Of a stretch of DNA of 64,000 nt, positions 1 to 10,979 are shown piece by piece. The notes beneath the pieces were generated by a model, which saw nothing but the letters and a program-made list of their open reading frames with translations, did no database searches and was not told the origin of the DNA. The position numbers and the translations under genes were made by a program. Positions within the stretch are counted from its first letter, which is position 1; each line of letters begins with the position of its first letter. Origin of the DNA: Triops longicaudatus (lineage: Eukaryota; Arthropoda; Branchiopoda; Notostraca; Triopsidae); the NCBI GenBank assembly GCA_022885665.1, contig JAGQDJ010000124.1, positions 1 to 64,000 on the forward strand. Direction: 5' to 3'.

Positions 1-695
1 ATATTAAAAATGTTGTGTAAGCTTTTCAAGTTGGTAGTAGAATAGACTTATTGCATTCCACCATCTAAAGCGTTCTTTACTCAAACTTTATTAGATGCAT
101 GTCACATGAACTAAATCCAAACAATAAGTATAAAGATCAATTGAACCGATTCTTGACAATGCCTTGATTATGTGACACTTCGTAAGTTTGGTGCTATGCA
201 TCACAATTGTTAAAATTTTCGCTAATTTATGGAGGAGAAAAATTTTGCGCCAAAGTTTGATTTTAATGAGAAACATTTTCAGAAAAATTCTGGTTGCGTG
301 CTAATTTCATTAAATGTGCATAACTTTACTGTCAGCACGATTTTTAGATTTATTCAACGTTTTGATGTAATCACAGGCTTTCCATTTTTCTCGCGAAGTC
401 TAGTGACAAACTCCGAAACCGAACATGTATATTTTTCAAAGTGTGTTAAATGACTAGCATGAAATAATTTACTTTATGATAGGTTAGGTATAGTAACTCA
501 GGTTCAATTGCGTTAATTTCGATAAGTTTAATTTGTACTTTACCGTTATAAACCCGCCTTCGATTTCTAATTTTCCCGTCTCAGAAAACTGAAACTAACC
601 TAATTTATTACTTTTTAACGTATTTAATCCCGGCGCGTCTATGCAATTCGTGGAAAAGTCAATGCAAAAGCTAAGTCAGTTATGTCAGATTACAT

Positions 696-752
696 TAGGT
701 TAGTTAAGTCAGGTAAGGTTAGGGCCTAACCTTGCCTGACTTAACTAACCTA
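696..752. repeat. near-perfect palindrome, 28-bp arms
   Basis: Left arm 696-723 and right arm 725-752 are reverse complements with one mismatch, around a single central G at 724. The arms carry repeated AGGTTAG-type words. Such a tight cruciform-capable sequence is typical of a small foldback or MITE remnant, but no target-site duplication was identified, so the class is uncertain. Confidence 0.85.
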
Positions 753-809
753 TATTGTATAGCGAACCGCCCCCTTGCATATTGTATACCGATACAGCAG
801 TTAGCGGGG

Positions 810-833
810 ACACACACACACACACACACACAC
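810..833. repeat. (AC)n microsatellite
   Basis: About 12 uninterrupted AC dinucleotide units, followed by a short CTCA-rich tract. Confidence 0.95.
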
Positions 834-1787
834 GCTCACTCACTCATAAAAAATAGGCATTAAATTTATTTGCACGCATGGTTTGGTGGGCCCCTGAAGC
901 CTGTGGGTCCGGCGCACTTGCGCCATGGTTAATCTGGCCCTGTTTATGGCAATTAAAACTGGAAAATAGTCACAGACTTCATCCTCCAAGCAAATTCGCT
1001 GTTGAAAGTTGTCCTGAAAAATCCAGCCCTTTTTCCATATTATAGTTTACGAGTTTTTCGAAGGGTGCGCGGCGCGACGTGCGATAGAAAAGGGCATGAA
1101 TACCTCGATCCTGAAAACAAAACACTCCTCAAAGTTGAAAATTCTGTGGGCAAAGAAAACAAACAAACAAACAAACACATGGTAAAGGTTATTCAGGATC
1201 CCCGTTATTAATACCAATAAATTTCTGCAAGTATGGTTTTGCCATGTAATTTCTTGTTCGCGTTCGAAGTTCTACTTGCGTGGGGCAACGTTGAACAAGT
1301 ATTTTGAAAATTAAAAACCCGCACATATGACCACACAAATAAAATAAAAAAGTTTTCATTATTTGATTCTGGACGATTTACTAAAAAAAATTGTTTTCGT
1401 TTTGTTTAAAAAATAGCCAGAAAAAAAAAGAGAAGGAAACAAAATAAATTTGACTTGGTTTGTTGTCGGAGCCTAAATGATCCCGCTCGAAATTTCGCAA
1501 GCGATGAGCGTGACTGCTCGTTTATTACTCCACGTATTTGAATAAGCCATTTGTACTTATTCCTTTGTGATTCCTTGACTACCCGACATACAACCGCTAG
1601 TGAAGCTCAGCTGTCAAGGACTCGTACGTTGGATTTATACCGGACTGTCGGCGTGTTGAAATACGCGTTAGATGGCCATGCTTTTTCTTTCGGACGTGTG
1701 TCGTATGTCGCATGTTCAAACATTCCGACACTCCTGTGTTAGCATGTTTAGTGATTTCTTTAGCATCTTTGTTATCAGGCATTAGAG

Positions 1788-2512
1788 CAGGGGTGTATAA
1801 CCCTATCTTCAAACTGAAGGAAAAGTCGGTGAATCGACTATTTTGGAAATTGAAAAATTAATTTCCAAACTTTCGTTCTCTACCTTTTGGTGGTCTCAAA
1901 CTTTGTTATTTGAGCTTCAGCACTAATGAATATTGCACTAAGCTACGTAAAGCTTCCTGGCTACGGGACCCGTTTCGCGCTTTCACTATTCTCGGATAAA
2001 ATGCACGTAGACTCTTTACTCGCGGCCGAAAAGTTCACTGTGCGCGGGCCAATCGAGTTATAAAACACAAGCATTCTCTATTCCCTATAAAGTGATAATG
2101 TTAAATCTTTGTTAAACAAGTTTTGCTCTAATTTTTGGTGAACGAGATGTTAATATTTTCTTCTGCTGAAACTAAAAGGTAACTATTTTATTTCATATAT
2201 TATTAATCTGCTGGTGTTTCTGTTGCAGCCGGAAACTTCAGTACTTTTAGAAACTACGGAGATGCTAAAATTTGTTTTATGCGCTCTTTCGTTGAACTTA
2301 TTTAGAAATAAGAAAGACAGCCGTAGTTCTTTTTAAGCAGGTAAACAAAATTATTTTAATTTTCTTTTTTTATTTATTTTTTATTTATTGATGTATGTTA
2401 TTATTTTTTTCTAATGTTGGCAAGTTTGAAGATTTTTTTCTAGGTGTGGGTGAATTGTAGGTCCAATTCACCAACACATTGGTGAACCTTGAAAAAGGGT
2501 TGCACACTCCTA
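1788..2512. mobile_element. non-autonomous hAT-type DNA transposon (725 bp)
   Basis: The left end starts CAGGGGTGTATAACCCT and the right end is its imperfect inverted copy (AAGGGTTGCACACTCCTA). The element is flanked by an 8-bp target duplication, CATTAGAG at 1780-1787 and TATTAGAG at 2513-2520, with one mismatch. An 8-bp duplication, CAG/CTA-like ends and a TAGA-like core in the target are hAT hallmarks. No transposase ORF is visible inside, so this is a deletion derivative or MITE. It also has an internal hairpin near 2448-2490. Confidence 0.8.
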
Positions 2513-2689
2513 TATTAGAGAATCCTTTAGCATCTGTGTCAACATACTGCTAGCAGTGGACTTTGCAGCGAGACTCGGTTCAAGTGAAAAGTTATGAAGA
2601 AGCGAAAACTTACTAAAGTATTCTTAACTAACTTTAAAATATGTTCCTCTACATGTCAAATAAAACTAATTAAAGTTAATTGCCACCGT

Positions 2690-3073
2690 TCAACGTTTCA
2701 AAAAATTTCTTACTTTTTTAGCTGTACAAACTGTAGAAGTACTTAACACACTTATCACTAGTACATTATTACCACCAAAATCTTTGTAAGATTCCCTAGG
2801 TACAGCATAATTTTGCCGCACTTTTTCTACAGTACACCCTAAGAAAACTCCGGAGTCTTCAACTGTTATGTTGCTTTTGAAACAGTGCTTAGTGATGGGA
2901 TTGTATGCAAAGGACAGGAAAGGGGGCTTTTTGCATAGAAGAGCGCAATCAAAAGACGACTGCTGGATTAGAAGATTTCGTATTGTCTCTGTCATCAGAA
3001 GATTTATACTAGGAGCGTGTCGGACGTTTGAGAAACACCGAAATCGAGTAGTCATGGGAGGAATGTCTGTCAT
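2690..3073 (-). CDS. orphan ORF with PAN/Apple-like cysteine pattern
   Basis: A 127-residue reading frame opening with ATG at 3073. Its middle part contains CALLCKKPPFLSFAYNPITK followed by HC, which resembles the C-x3-C...SFAY...C core of PAN/Apple domains found in extracellular invertebrate proteins. No signal peptide, flanking exon or poly(A) signal was found, so it may be one exon of a larger gene, a decayed copy, or chance. The resemblance is pattern recognition only. Confidence 0.3.
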   Translation of the reverse strand: MTDIPPMTTRFRCFSNVRHAPSINLLMTETIRNLLIQQSSFDCALLCKKPPFLSFAYNPITKHCFKSNITVEDSGVFLGCTVEKVRQNYAVPRESYKDFGGNNVLVISVLSTSTVCTAKKVRNFLKR

Positions 3074-3313
3074 GGATACTTAAAGTGCTCAGGTAAATCT
3101 GCCGAGACAAGATTGTAAAATTATCTTATTTATCGCCAAGACGAGGCCTGCTAGACATTCGCATTGTAATTTTATCCTTTCTTGGAAGTAGTACGTCTTC
3201 CTCGTTTACAGCCGAAAGGAACACAGGGGAATTCGAAGGCAATATGGCGGGGATCTTTGGAAGAATCGTAACAGAACAAACTTTTTTCGGTCGGGGAATG
3301 TGAAATACGAGTA

Positions 3314-3740
3314 CAATGGAACCCACTTAATTACAACTCGTCTAATGACAAGACCCACTTAATGACAAGATAGTCTCAAGTCCAGTTTCACTCCCATTTA
3401 GCATAACGGAAACTAAACTCGGTTAATGACAGGACTCGCATAAAATCATGTAATTGTCATTCCCCATTGGATATCTGTCAATATTATTTTTATCCGGTCA
3501 GTTAGAACCGACTAGGGACATGAGCAACACACATGCTGAAAAAACGAGTCCAAAAAATTCTAAGGAAATAAGCCTTTCACCATTCTCGAATTCCTGTTTT
3601 ATATTTTGCCTGTTTTATATTGTTTTATGTTTTACAGTCAGTTCTGTAGTAGAAAGCGTAGCACAAAGATGCCAAAAAAGAACTACACAACATTATCTTT
3701 AGCCCAGCGAGTTATAGCGGTGTCCCTCTTTGGGGGGGAG
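3314..3740 (+). mobile_element. decayed pogo/Tigger-like element, 5' part
   Basis: Position 3314 follows a TA dinucleotide and begins CAATGGAACCCACTTAATTA, like pogo/Tigger ends. It is followed by repeated 'TTAATGACAAGA' subterminal motifs. An ATG at 3669 then opens a peptide starting MPKKNYTTLSLAQRVIAV, resembling the N-terminal DNA-binding segment of pogo/jerky-type transposases (basic residues, then LSL..K/R..VI). The frame collapses into a G-run by about 3730-3750 and no 3' inverted repeat was found, so this is a broken copy. Confidence 0.5.
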
Positions 3741-4028
3741 GGGGGGGGGGAACGAGGCGCAAGTGTCGATTGGGCAGATTGGGCAAGTGTTGATCCAAGC
3801 GTTATTTTCAAAGATCATAAAAGATAATTAACATGTTGGACATTTAACGAAAGCCAATAGACAAAGCAAAGCCCAGGCAAAGAAATAGTACGCAAAGGAG
3901 TGCTATACAGCGTTCAAGCAGTGACTATTTTGCGAAGAAATAGACAAACGTTTCCTTTAAATTGTCTTTCCTTTCATTAAGTACTATTTCTACGATATCT
4001 AATTACAAGCATATAAGGGTATATTTTT

Positions 4029-4034
4029 TTTATT
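4029..4034 (-). terminator. poly(A) signal AATAAA for Nuf2
   Basis: AATAAA on the minus strand about 110 nt past the Nuf2 stop codon, a plausible cleavage/polyadenylation hexamer. Confidence 0.45.
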
Positions 4035-4145
4035 ACTCAATTGGTATTCGTTTGTGATACAAATAGTCACCTCGGGTTATTTTTACTTTACAAAGTATAA
4101 TTTTCATACAAAACGATCTTGCCCATAAGTTACAAAATGTTGCGC

Positions 4146-5923
4146 TTAACGGAAGCTTTTCGTTATATCTTCCAGGACCTCAACATCACGATCCATAGCT
4201 CCAAAAATTTCATTCAAGTGTTGAGAAATAGCTTCTTGACAATCACGGATCTGGGTTGTATAATAACAAGGATAGGATTCCAGACAAATGATTAAAAACA
4301 TACCTTCTGGCTCCACAATACTTCAATTTCTTTCTCCATTACAGTCAGTTGCTCAAGCAATTGCTCTGCAGTGGCCTGGCGCTCTCTCATTTTTTTTTCC
4401 TGTTCTACTATATGCCGCTTAGCTGCATCTTCATCAAAAACTTTATTTTCCAAGTCCTGCATTAACCTGTAAAAAGATCAAAGCCGTTTTTCAATGAGAA
4501 ATTTAGTACCTTTCCAAAATGCTCTTACTTTTTCCTCCCTTCTTCCAATTGTTGCTTGCTCTTAAATTTTTCAGCGCAACTCGCCTTGAACTGTGCCATT
4601 TCACGCTCCAGATAGGCCACCTTTTGCTCCGCAGCAGTTTTTGCTGTATTCATCATCCCCTCCTCCGTCTGCAAACGTTGGTAATTGGCACGTTTGGCAG
4701 CTAGTTGCTCAGCTAGTGTCCTACGAATTAAGGGTGATATAGGGAGAAAAACTTAACAGCTTTTGTGGACTACTTTTGTTTCTGCAATACAGATTTACAG
4801 TCGTCCAGTTTGACTGTCACGAGCTCTAAGTTGCTAATTTTCTCATTAAGCTTGGTTAAAAACATGTCATGACCCGGCTTGTCTTGACTTTCCTTCTGGA
4901 TAGCCTGATTCAGCTCTTCTAGTTTTTTCGTCAGGTCTGCTTTTTGGATTTCCAACTGTTCCGGGTCTTTAACAACGCATGACTCAACCTGCCGCTCTTC
5001 TTTGACGACCTGTGGAGCAACAAGATGTTAAAAAAAAACTTCCCACTAATACGAAAGACAACGAAGTACATCTTCTAGAGCACGCTTTGCCTTTTCCAGA
5101 TCTTTCGAACGCTCCTCAAGAGCGCCTTTCTTGCCTTCAATCACTCCTTTAAGTTGCGCTTCAGTTTCATAGAGTTTGTCAATGCGAGGACGTAGAGACG
5201 CGATGTTTTGAAGGTACTAAAACGTAACGAAGAAATCAATTACTATCTGTTTAATTAAGCACATCTGGCACTCTACCTGTTCTTCGCAAAGTTTAGCTTC
5301 CATCTCCTCCTTTACAGCTTTGTCAATTTTACTTTTCAGATCATCTTTCTCGGCGGAAAGTTGGAAATACTTCTCGCCAAGTTCAATTGCTCTGTTTTCT
5401 GCCTCCTCATTTTCTCCCCAAACTGAAGCCATGACAAGCTCGGCATTCGTGAGAAGAGCCAGCATTTCTCTTATGCTACTCGGAGCTAAAGCATTGGTTC
5501 AAAAGTTAGAAGTTCAGAACTCAATTTTGACTTATCTACTTGGTTTAGTTAAGTAGTTGATAGAAAAGGGCTTGAAGTAGTTCAAGTCAATAAGTAGATC
5601 TCTCATGGTTCGAAACAAATATAAGAACGGCAGGTCATGAGGTGCTTCCATTTGTGTAGCTATAGCTTTGAATTTTGCAGAATCCTATATAATTTAATTC
5701 GCGCAATATTATTTTTACTAATACTGAAAAAATTACATACCACGCTATTATGAGATATCTGCTTCACTAAAAAGGCGTAGACATCTTGAATAGTACGAGG
5801 ATTGGGATTTTTGATGTCATTGACTGTAAATGAGAAGTTGACCCACCCTTCGCCGTGGTTCTCAAATGATTCTTTGACAAGCGTCACTAACTCCTCGTCT
5901 GTGCGCAATGATTCAGAGCTCAT
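4146..5923 (-). CDS. NUF2: kinetochore protein Nuf2 (8 exons, 459 aa)
   Basis: Nuf2 is a subunit of the NDC80 complex that couples kinetochores to spindle microtubules. Exons on the minus strand: 5923-5741, 5684-5540, 5485-5277, 5216-5070, 5009-4774, 4720-4529, 4466-4304, 4250-4146. All joins keep phase and have GT-AG ends, giving 459 residues, close to the usual ~460. The N-terminal part is the calponin-homology-like domain. It shows the paired Nuf2 motifs FTVNDIKNPNPRTIQDVYAF (residues ~31-50) and FSINYLTKPTPSSIREMLAL (~98-117). The rest is a long Glu/Lys/Gln-rich coiled coil containing CVVKDPEQL. The start at 5923 (MSSESL) is preferred; an in-frame ATG lies 16 codons upstream. The sequence is divergent, as expected for a fast-evolving kinetochore protein. 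Confidence 0.88.
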
Positions 5924-6683
5924 TTCACAGGCGTCTTTAATTTCGCAATAGACGAACAGAAAAGGCTTCAACTTTTGGTCTTAAGAAGTGATGCTCGTTC
6001 CAAACAAGCGGGGAATCCGCGCGTCTGGATTCAAACACTGAAAGAACTCTAAAAATCTTCATATGACTGAGCACAGAACCGCGAATCGAACTCGTTCCGA
6101 GAATTTCACGGGTACCCACCACAGAGTATAAAGAGGGAAGGTCACAATGTGTCTGTTACAAAGAAAAGAAGGCTTGAAAGCGGAGCAGCCGGAGCAGGAA
6201 GCTGATTGGCTGTAAAAACTATTGCTCGCATGGAGGAAGTGTAGCCAAAAAGGGTTCCGACTAGTGCTGTCTAATCAGCGAATTTTCTAAAGTTGTAACA
6301 AAAGCTCAGATAGATTCATAATCATCTCAGAGGATTTCAAAGGCCTTGTTATGAACAGCAGAGTGTATCGCTGGGTAGAGTTGAGTACCGATCACTAACT
6401 AGTGATCAGTAGACTCCGCATGACGGTAAGTGGTATGAATTTTAATCTTAAATCTTATACTAAGATTTCGTGTATTGAACTTTGTGCGCGTGGATATAAA
6501 AAACTAACGATGGTGACTGTGCTGACGCTCAATTCTTACTCCTTCTCTCTGACCTTTCCTAACTGACCTCTCACCGAGCATAACTGCCCTCGAGGTCACA
6601 TTTCAAGTGAGGGCATGTAGATGACATCATACCAGTAAGCCTATGCAAAGCGAGAAAATTTTACGAGTTGAAAAAGCAGTAAA
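5924..6683. other. spacer upstream of Nuf2
   Basis: No coding signal recognised. It should include the Nuf2 promoter (minus strand) and possibly the 5' part of the adjacent decayed LINE, whose left end could not be fixed. Confidence 0.4.
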
Positions 6684-8756
6684 TTGGGTATACTGAATGA
6701 GAAGGAGGAGTCTGCAAGAGTCTGCAAGGAGTTTGCGAAAGTAATCAGTGAAAATTACTCCAAGCTTCCTGTGCCCACCGGCGACGTAGAAATCGAGTGG
6801 ACTCCATTCCGAGCTGGAGTCCTCGAGGGTGCAGTAAGGGCTTGCGATGAGAAAACCATCGATAATAAGAGTGGCAATGGGAAGCGGACACGGAGGTTCG
6901 TGAAGATGTCGCCACCAAAAAGAAAGCCTATAGGACATGCTTGTCGTGTGGGCCAGTAGCAAAAGAAAAAAAAAAAAGAAAGCTACAACGCCGCGAAACA
7001 AAATGATAAACACGCGGTTGAAACGGCACAACAGTAAGCATGGAAGAAATTCGGCGACAAGATGGAGACCGACTACCGCACTGCAATCGTTTTCTGACAA
7101 ACCATCCGACGACTTCAGCGAGGACAACAGCAGGCCCTTCGGGTCATAAAAAAAACGTAACAGGGAGCCGCTGGCGGATGAGGCGAATATACTTGGGAAG
7201 TAAAAGGAATAATCTGAGAAGCTTTTGAATCCAGTCGATTGATGTACCGATGGCACTGACCCCGAACCCATTGGCGAAGAATCTGACCTCGCTGAAGTCC
7301 TGCAAGCCATTTTGAGCTTGAAGAACGGGAAATCTCCGGCAATTGACGCGATCCGAGCCAAAGCCCTAAAGTCTATGGGTGCAACTGGAGACGCGTGGCT
7401 GCATCGAGTATGCGAAGTCGCGTGGAAAACGGGGGAAACGCCAAAAGAATGGCAGACACGGGTTGTAGTTCCTATTTTTAAGAAAGGGGACAAGGGAACT
7501 CAGGGATTGCGCGAGTTTTCGTCGAATTACACTCCTCAGTATACCAGGAAAGGTATGTGCCAAAGTGCTGGGGAAGACAGCGAGAGCTGTTGCGGAGGTT
7601 GCCCTACAGGAGGAGCAAAGTGGATTTCGCGCGGGACGAAGTACCACCGACCATCTGTTTACCCTGCACTAAATCCTCGAGAAAAACTGGGAGTATGACT
7701 AAAGAGTCTACATGCGTTTTGTAAACTTGGAAAAGCATACGACCCGGTTCTTCGAGGTAAGTTGTGGGAAACGCTAAGAGAGTAAGCGATTAGGCGACTA
7801 CTCCTTATCTTGGAGCGGTCCAATCCTTGTATGACGACTGCAGAAGTTGCGTCCGTATATCTGGTAAATCGTCAAAAAGCTTTCCGGTACGCTTTGAACT
7901 GAGAGAGGAATGTGTCATCTCACCTTGCCTATTCCTTGTATAAATGGACATATTTGGATGGCGCATCTTTGGTCAGGAGGTGGTTGATATGGGTGACGTC
8001 AAGGTAGGGAATCTCCTCGTTGCCGATGAGATGGCCTATTGCTTGCGCTGAGGTACAATTAGAGAGCATATCCACGTTCCTATGGCAAGTCCACTGCTGC
8101 GGGCATGAAACTGAATGTGCCCAAAACACAGGTCCTCTCGAGAGATCCTTTGCAATGTAACCTGCGTGTTGGCGCTGAACCATTAGAACAGGTGGAGAAA
8201 TTCAATTCATTTTATAGTGGTTCACGAGTGACGGTAAATTGGAGACAAATCGACAGCCGCTTTGACAAGGAGTCCGCAATTTTACGGGAGCTCTGGCGAA
8301 GTGTGGTTGCCAGGTCTGAGATCTCCCTGGCGGCAAAACTCTGTATCCTTCATAGCGTTTACGTCCCTACCCTCACCTATGGTTATGACATTTGGGTTAT
8401 AACCGAAAGAACCAGGTCCCGAATACAGGCGCTGAAATACGATTCTTACGAAGAGTTGTAGGTGTTACCCGCAAGGATATGATGAAGAACAGCGACATTA
8501 GGGAATCTCTTCGTATAAAGCCGGCTTCTCCTGGAAATCGCGAGGTCTTAATTATGCTGGCTAGGACATTTACAGCGTTGTCTGCTGAAAGACTGCCGAG
8601 GAAGATATTCCAAACTAAGTTGATCTACAAAAGACCCGTAGGCAAGCCTCGTACAAGGTGGCAAGACTATTCTGGCAATGGGAAGGTTAGGAGGGGAAAA
8701 CTAGGAATCGATGAGGAGTAGAAGAAAAGTACCAACAGGTTAAAAAAAAAAAAACA
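6684..8756 (+). mobile_element. decayed LINE (non-LTR retrotransposon), 5'-truncated
   Basis: Broken fragments of a LINE ORF2 in shifting frames. At 7312 the thumb/finger region reads SLKNGKSPAIDAIRAKALKS and later EWQTRVVVPIFKKGDK. At ~7711-7782 is the palm segment FVNLEKAYD..LRGKLWETL. At ~8008-8030 the active-site box is LLVADEMA where FADD would be expected. At 8360-8440 is VYVPTLTYGYDIWVITERTR and then RVVGVTRKDMMKNSDIRESL, the C-terminal region of RTE/Rex1-like LINEs. It ends with a run of A near 8742-8755, the retrotransposition tail. Frameshifts, stops and loss of catalytic aspartates make it inactive. The exact clade is uncertain. Confidence 0.85.
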
Positions 8757-10979
8757 CTATATACCATTTCCATAACCAAAAGCCGCACACGGTCATGATA
8801 CGAGTTTAAGGTTAAATGCCTTTACTGGCATACGACGCATACTAACAGGAATGGAGTGAAAGAACTAGATGGAAACGAAAAAACGGCACGAATCATTACG
8901 ACGCACAGGTAACTTACAAATCACAACACGAAACGCTGGTGCAACGAGAAAAGAGCATACGAAATGTCCGTTTGAGCTAACTTGGCTCGCTGGACGCGCT
9001 AAGTTAAGTTGCTCCCCCTGCCGCTTGTCCAACTCCTTACGAAATGCATAGCATTTAAGGGAAGCTTGATGTGTGAAAACCACCCAGTGGGATGTGGCAC
9101 GCTTCTCGCCCTCTGAACTACAGAATAAGCTGTGCTACTTGCAAAGCTAATAAAAATTAATCTGGCTTTAATTTGGCCGATTTTTACTCACAAAAAAAGC
9201 TGCGAGCAAAACCACTTTCTCTCATGACAAAGTTGTGTGATGAATTGCAAGTGTCAATACATAAATAATGTAGGTTTTCGTTACTGAATTTAGTACGCAC
9301 TACGTCACTACTTAAAGAGCCATCGTAAAATGGCAGAATCGAAGTGTTTCGGAAATGCAGTGGTTTGCACACAAGACGACAGGTTGAACTGTCGAGTAAG
9401 TTGGGCAATCCGATGCTGAAAAGCGTCAGCCTACAGTAAGCTACACATTAAGTCAATAGATGGGAGTAGTGAGGTAGAAGAATTAAAAACGGAAGATTTT
9501 GGAAAAATGACGATTGAAAGAGCTCTGCAAGAGGACCGATGAGGAGAAAAGCGAAGAGATAAAAGGGAGAGGGAAGAAAAAGAAAAGGGAAATTAAAAAG
9601 AGAATAAGAAAATAGAAAAAAATTAAGGGGGTACATGAGAAGGAAAAATAGAAGGAAGGAAGGGGGAGTAGAAAGTCAGAAGAGAGGAACGTAAAGCAGC
9701 AAAATCAGGTAAGAAATATGCAGTTAAGTGTTGACAGAAACGATTGAACTGAAAATTATATTGCCTTACAGAAAGTTGACAAATAATGCAATTGAACGAA
9801 GTAACGGATGGAAACATGAACGTGCAATGCGTGAAGAAACAACGAATGTATGTCGCCATAACGTTGCTTACTGAAGCTTCCCTGCGATTTGCTAAACGAG
9901 AACCGTTACCGTAAAAGTGAAGGGTTAAGGGAAACGGTAAAAGACTACCTGACATATATTAGCACTTTAAAAACCAAATTTAGAATTTGTTACCTCAATT
10001 GAGCACGGTCAAGAGATTGGGTTAATGTTCTACATTAGCAGCAAATATGAAAATATATATATAAAAAATAAACTAGTGAACAGTCCTCTCCGCACAGCGA
10101 AACACTCCGCAATTGTGTAAGGAAATAAACAAAATTGTATTGCTGAGTCACTTAAAAGAGAACAAGAAGAACAGTAAAGTATGGGAAAAATAAAAACATG
10201 CTTTGTAGAAAAGAGCAATGAAAATTGTGTACGCTATCAAAACACGAGACAAATTTACTGTTCTGTGTCAGCTCATCTATGAACAGTGCTAACATTCTTC
10301 CTAGTTCTCCCCATTATGATCTACTTTTGTTCTTTTGCCAACCGTGGCAATTTATCTGCCGCAGACAAAGTTTCCTTACCTTACCCTCCCCCCACCCTGC
10401 AGGCCCAAAAGCTATAGAACTTACGGACACCTCCCAAGCTAAAGTGTCACGTGAGGTTTAGCTCGTCAACCGATAGTATAAGCTGGGCATATCCTTAAAG
10501 GACTTGGCCAGCTAATTATTTAAACCTGGAACGTCTGAGGCTACGCAATTAAGTTATTCGCGTTCACTATTTAGCCATATCTACTTTACCCATTAATGGC
10601 AGTTTAGGCGACGCTACCGCCATCGCTCTTAGCGGGTTGGATATATTTGTTGTTATTTAGAAATTTGCTTTGGTTAATTACAAGCAATGTAACCTCGTGT
10701 TGCTGTAGAAGGCTACGTTCTTCATCTGTTCATTAGCACTCGTGGTACGTACTTCGCATTGACCTTATTAACCCTTTTTTGCCTTTCGTAAACCATGCGT
10801 GTCATTAGAGACCAATTTCCTTAAAGAATTTTCAGTCCTATCGAACAAATTTTGGCCTCACTAAATTTCCACAGGTTCTGAATGAGATCCTTCAGTAAGT
10901 GCCTTGTAACGCTGGCTTAACACTGGACGGCAGCGAAGACTACAGCATAAATTCAACCTAGTAATCTACTATCAAAACC
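8757..10979. other. spacer upstream of cyclin Y
   Basis: Purine-rich and AT-rich tracts (for example AG-rich 9535-9680) but no recognisable gene or complete transposon. Short ORFs here are low-complexity and unsupported. The last part must contain the cyclin Y promoter and 5' UTR. Confidence 0.45.

Larger units (their letters stand above)
1..1787. other. AT-rich spacer, no gene recognised
   Basis: No ORF here resembles a known protein. The stretch holds a 28-bp-arm palindrome, a CA dinucleotide run and a short CAAA run (about 1157-1176). Around 880-945 there is a GC-rich tract ending in GGCCCTG that looks like the end of a decayed DNA transposon; its other end was not found. Confidence 0.5.

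Noticed and set aside
3446..3470. Right end of a short pogo MITE at CCCCATTGGA
   Set aside because: Only partly complementary to the left end at 3314 and lacks a TA duplication; the element more likely extended to the transposase start at 3669.
6627..7493. 288-codon minus-strand ORF
   Set aside because: Antisense to the decayed LINE; composition is a mirror of its reverse-transcriptase region and it has no recognisable domain.
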